From: Thalassobius sp002708925
GTDB lineage: Bacteria > Pseudomonadota > Alphaproteobacteria > Rhodobacterales > Rhodobacteraceae
Assembly (NCBI RefSeq): GCF_049803795.1
Contig: NZ_JBNAGJ010000004.1
Span: forward strand, 307,657-371,656
Direction: 5' to 3'
DNA length: 64,000 nucleotides
Position numbers and translations under genes: made by a program. Position 1 is the first letter of the stretch. Every line of letters begins with the position of its first letter. The notes beneath the pieces are model-generated. The model did no database searches. It was not told the origin of the DNA and was given only the letters and a program-made list of their open reading frames with translations. Below, one piece after another: positions 63,102 to 64,000 of this stretch.

Positions 63102-63151
<50 letters not shown>

Positions 63152-63272
63152 GCGAAGGTTGGCTCAGAGCGGTCGGAAATCGCTCGTTGAGTGCAATGGC
63201 AGAAGCCAGCCTGACTGCAAGACTGACAAGTCGAGCAGAGTCGAAAGACGGCCATAGTGATCCGGTGGTCCC

Positions 63273-63328
<56 letters not shown>

Positions 63329-63846
63329 ACTGCCCAAGAGTCCATATCGACGGCAGTGTTTGGCACCTCGATGTCGGCTCATCTCATCCTGGGGCTGGAG
63401 CAGGTCCCAAGGGTACGGCTGTTCGCCGTTTAAAGAGGTACGTGAGCTGGGTTTAGAACGTCGTGAGACAGTTCGGTCCCTATCTGCCGTGGGTGTAGGA
63501 TACTTGAGAGGAGTTGCCCCTAGTACGAGAGGACCGGGGTGAACGTTCCACTGGTGGACCAGTTATCGTGCCAACGGTAGTGCTGGGTAGCTATGAACGG
63601 ACAGGATAACCGCTGAAGGCATCTAAGCGGGAAGCCCCCCTCAAAACAAGGTATCCCTGAGGACCGTGGTAGACCACCACGTCGATAGGCCGGAGATGTA
63701 AGTGCAGCAATGCATTCAGTTGACCGGTACTAATGGTCCGATAGGCTTGATTTGATCCAGTAACAGCAAGACTAGTTACTCAATCATATCAAAAGCATAC
63801 ACAACACAATGTACAGCGTACTGACTTGGACACTTGGTTATTACTC

Positions 63847-63964
63847 GGTTTGGTGGTCATAGCAGAAGCAAAACACCCGATCCCTTCCCGAACTCGGAAG
63901 TTAAGTGCTCTAACGCCAATGGTACTGCATCTTAAGGTGTGGGAGAGTAGGTAACCGCCAAACC
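63847..63964 (+). rRNA. 5S ribosomal RNA
   Basis: About 118 nt; GGTTTGG pairs with CCAAACC at the ends, and the conserved block CCCGAACTCGGAAGTTAAG is present. It closes the rRNA operon 86 bp after 23S. The last 36 bp of the window show no further feature. Confidence 0.96.
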
Positions 63965-64000
63965 TAGTAATAACCAAACTATGATCCCTCTAAATAGATG

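Overview
The window is chromosomal DNA from an alphaproteobacterium, most likely a member of the Rhodobacteraceae (Roseobacter group). The reasons are the 16S sequence and length (about 1,466 nt), the 16S-tRNA-Ile-tRNA-Ala-23S-5S operon with an expanded 23S helix 9, and the high-GC, densely packed housekeeping genes with many 4-bp ATGA overlaps. The 41-residue ribosomal protein L36, the PuuD-type urate hydroxylase and the saccharopine dehydrogenase pair fit this too. I see no prophage, transposase, CRISPR array or plasmid backbone, so the window is mainly core genome with some accessory metabolism.

Layout. 0-8 kb: a GNAT protein, a CinA-type protein, SfsA, methionine aminopeptidase, a SulP transporter with a universal stress protein, RsmD, an FAD oxidoreductase and a peroxiredoxin. 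Three copies of a short intergenic element lie here. 8-15 kb, minus strand: MscS channel, pterin-carbinolamine dehydratase, DUF482 protein, glycerophosphodiesterase, RidA, and a type I secretion ABC exporter with its HlyD-type adaptor. 15-19 kb: MlaA and MlaC (outer-membrane lipid asymmetry) and a class A penicillin-binding protein. 19-21 kb: glnK-amt nitrogen pair. 21-26 kb: LysR regulator divergent from puuD, then mutL, rmuC and a DUF3775 protein. 27-30 kb: a repeat-bearing secreted protein, two saccharopine dehydrogenases, a histidine phosphatase and a stand-alone WGR protein. 30.6-33 kb: response regulator and hybrid sensor kinase.

33.5-42 kb is a plus-strand operon: a long acyl-CoA ligase, a complete Liv-type ABC importer with an extra 75-residue membrane protein inside it, and a PaaK-like ligase. 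It looks like an uptake-and-CoA-activation module for an unidentified carboxylic acid. 42-46 kb: a secreted caspase-fold protein without any cysteine, carrying peptidoglycan-binding domains, then poly-hydroxyalkanoate synthase, L36 and tRNA-Val. 46-57.9 kb: N-formylglutamate amidohydrolase, DNA polymerase IV, NUDIX hydrolase, pyrF, clpB, a dGTPase-family protein, a DUF302 protein divergent from an FMN/Fe-S glutamate-synthase-like protein, and MsrPQ. 57.9-64 kb: the rRNA operon with promoter, boxA and processing stems.

Two matches to the TTGAY-N4-RTCAA FNR/FixK-type consensus lie in intergenic DNA, upstream of the PHA synthase and between the DUF302 and glutamate-synthase-like genes. This suggests oxygen-responsive control of both loci. 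The least explained items are the cysteine-free caspase-like protein, the importer/ligase cluster with its embedded membrane protein, the double palindrome at 54.7 kb, and a hairpin family shared by the rRNA spacer and a 23S insertion. I did not find a clearly new defence or mobile system. All functional names come from reading motifs and family resemblance; no database search was run.
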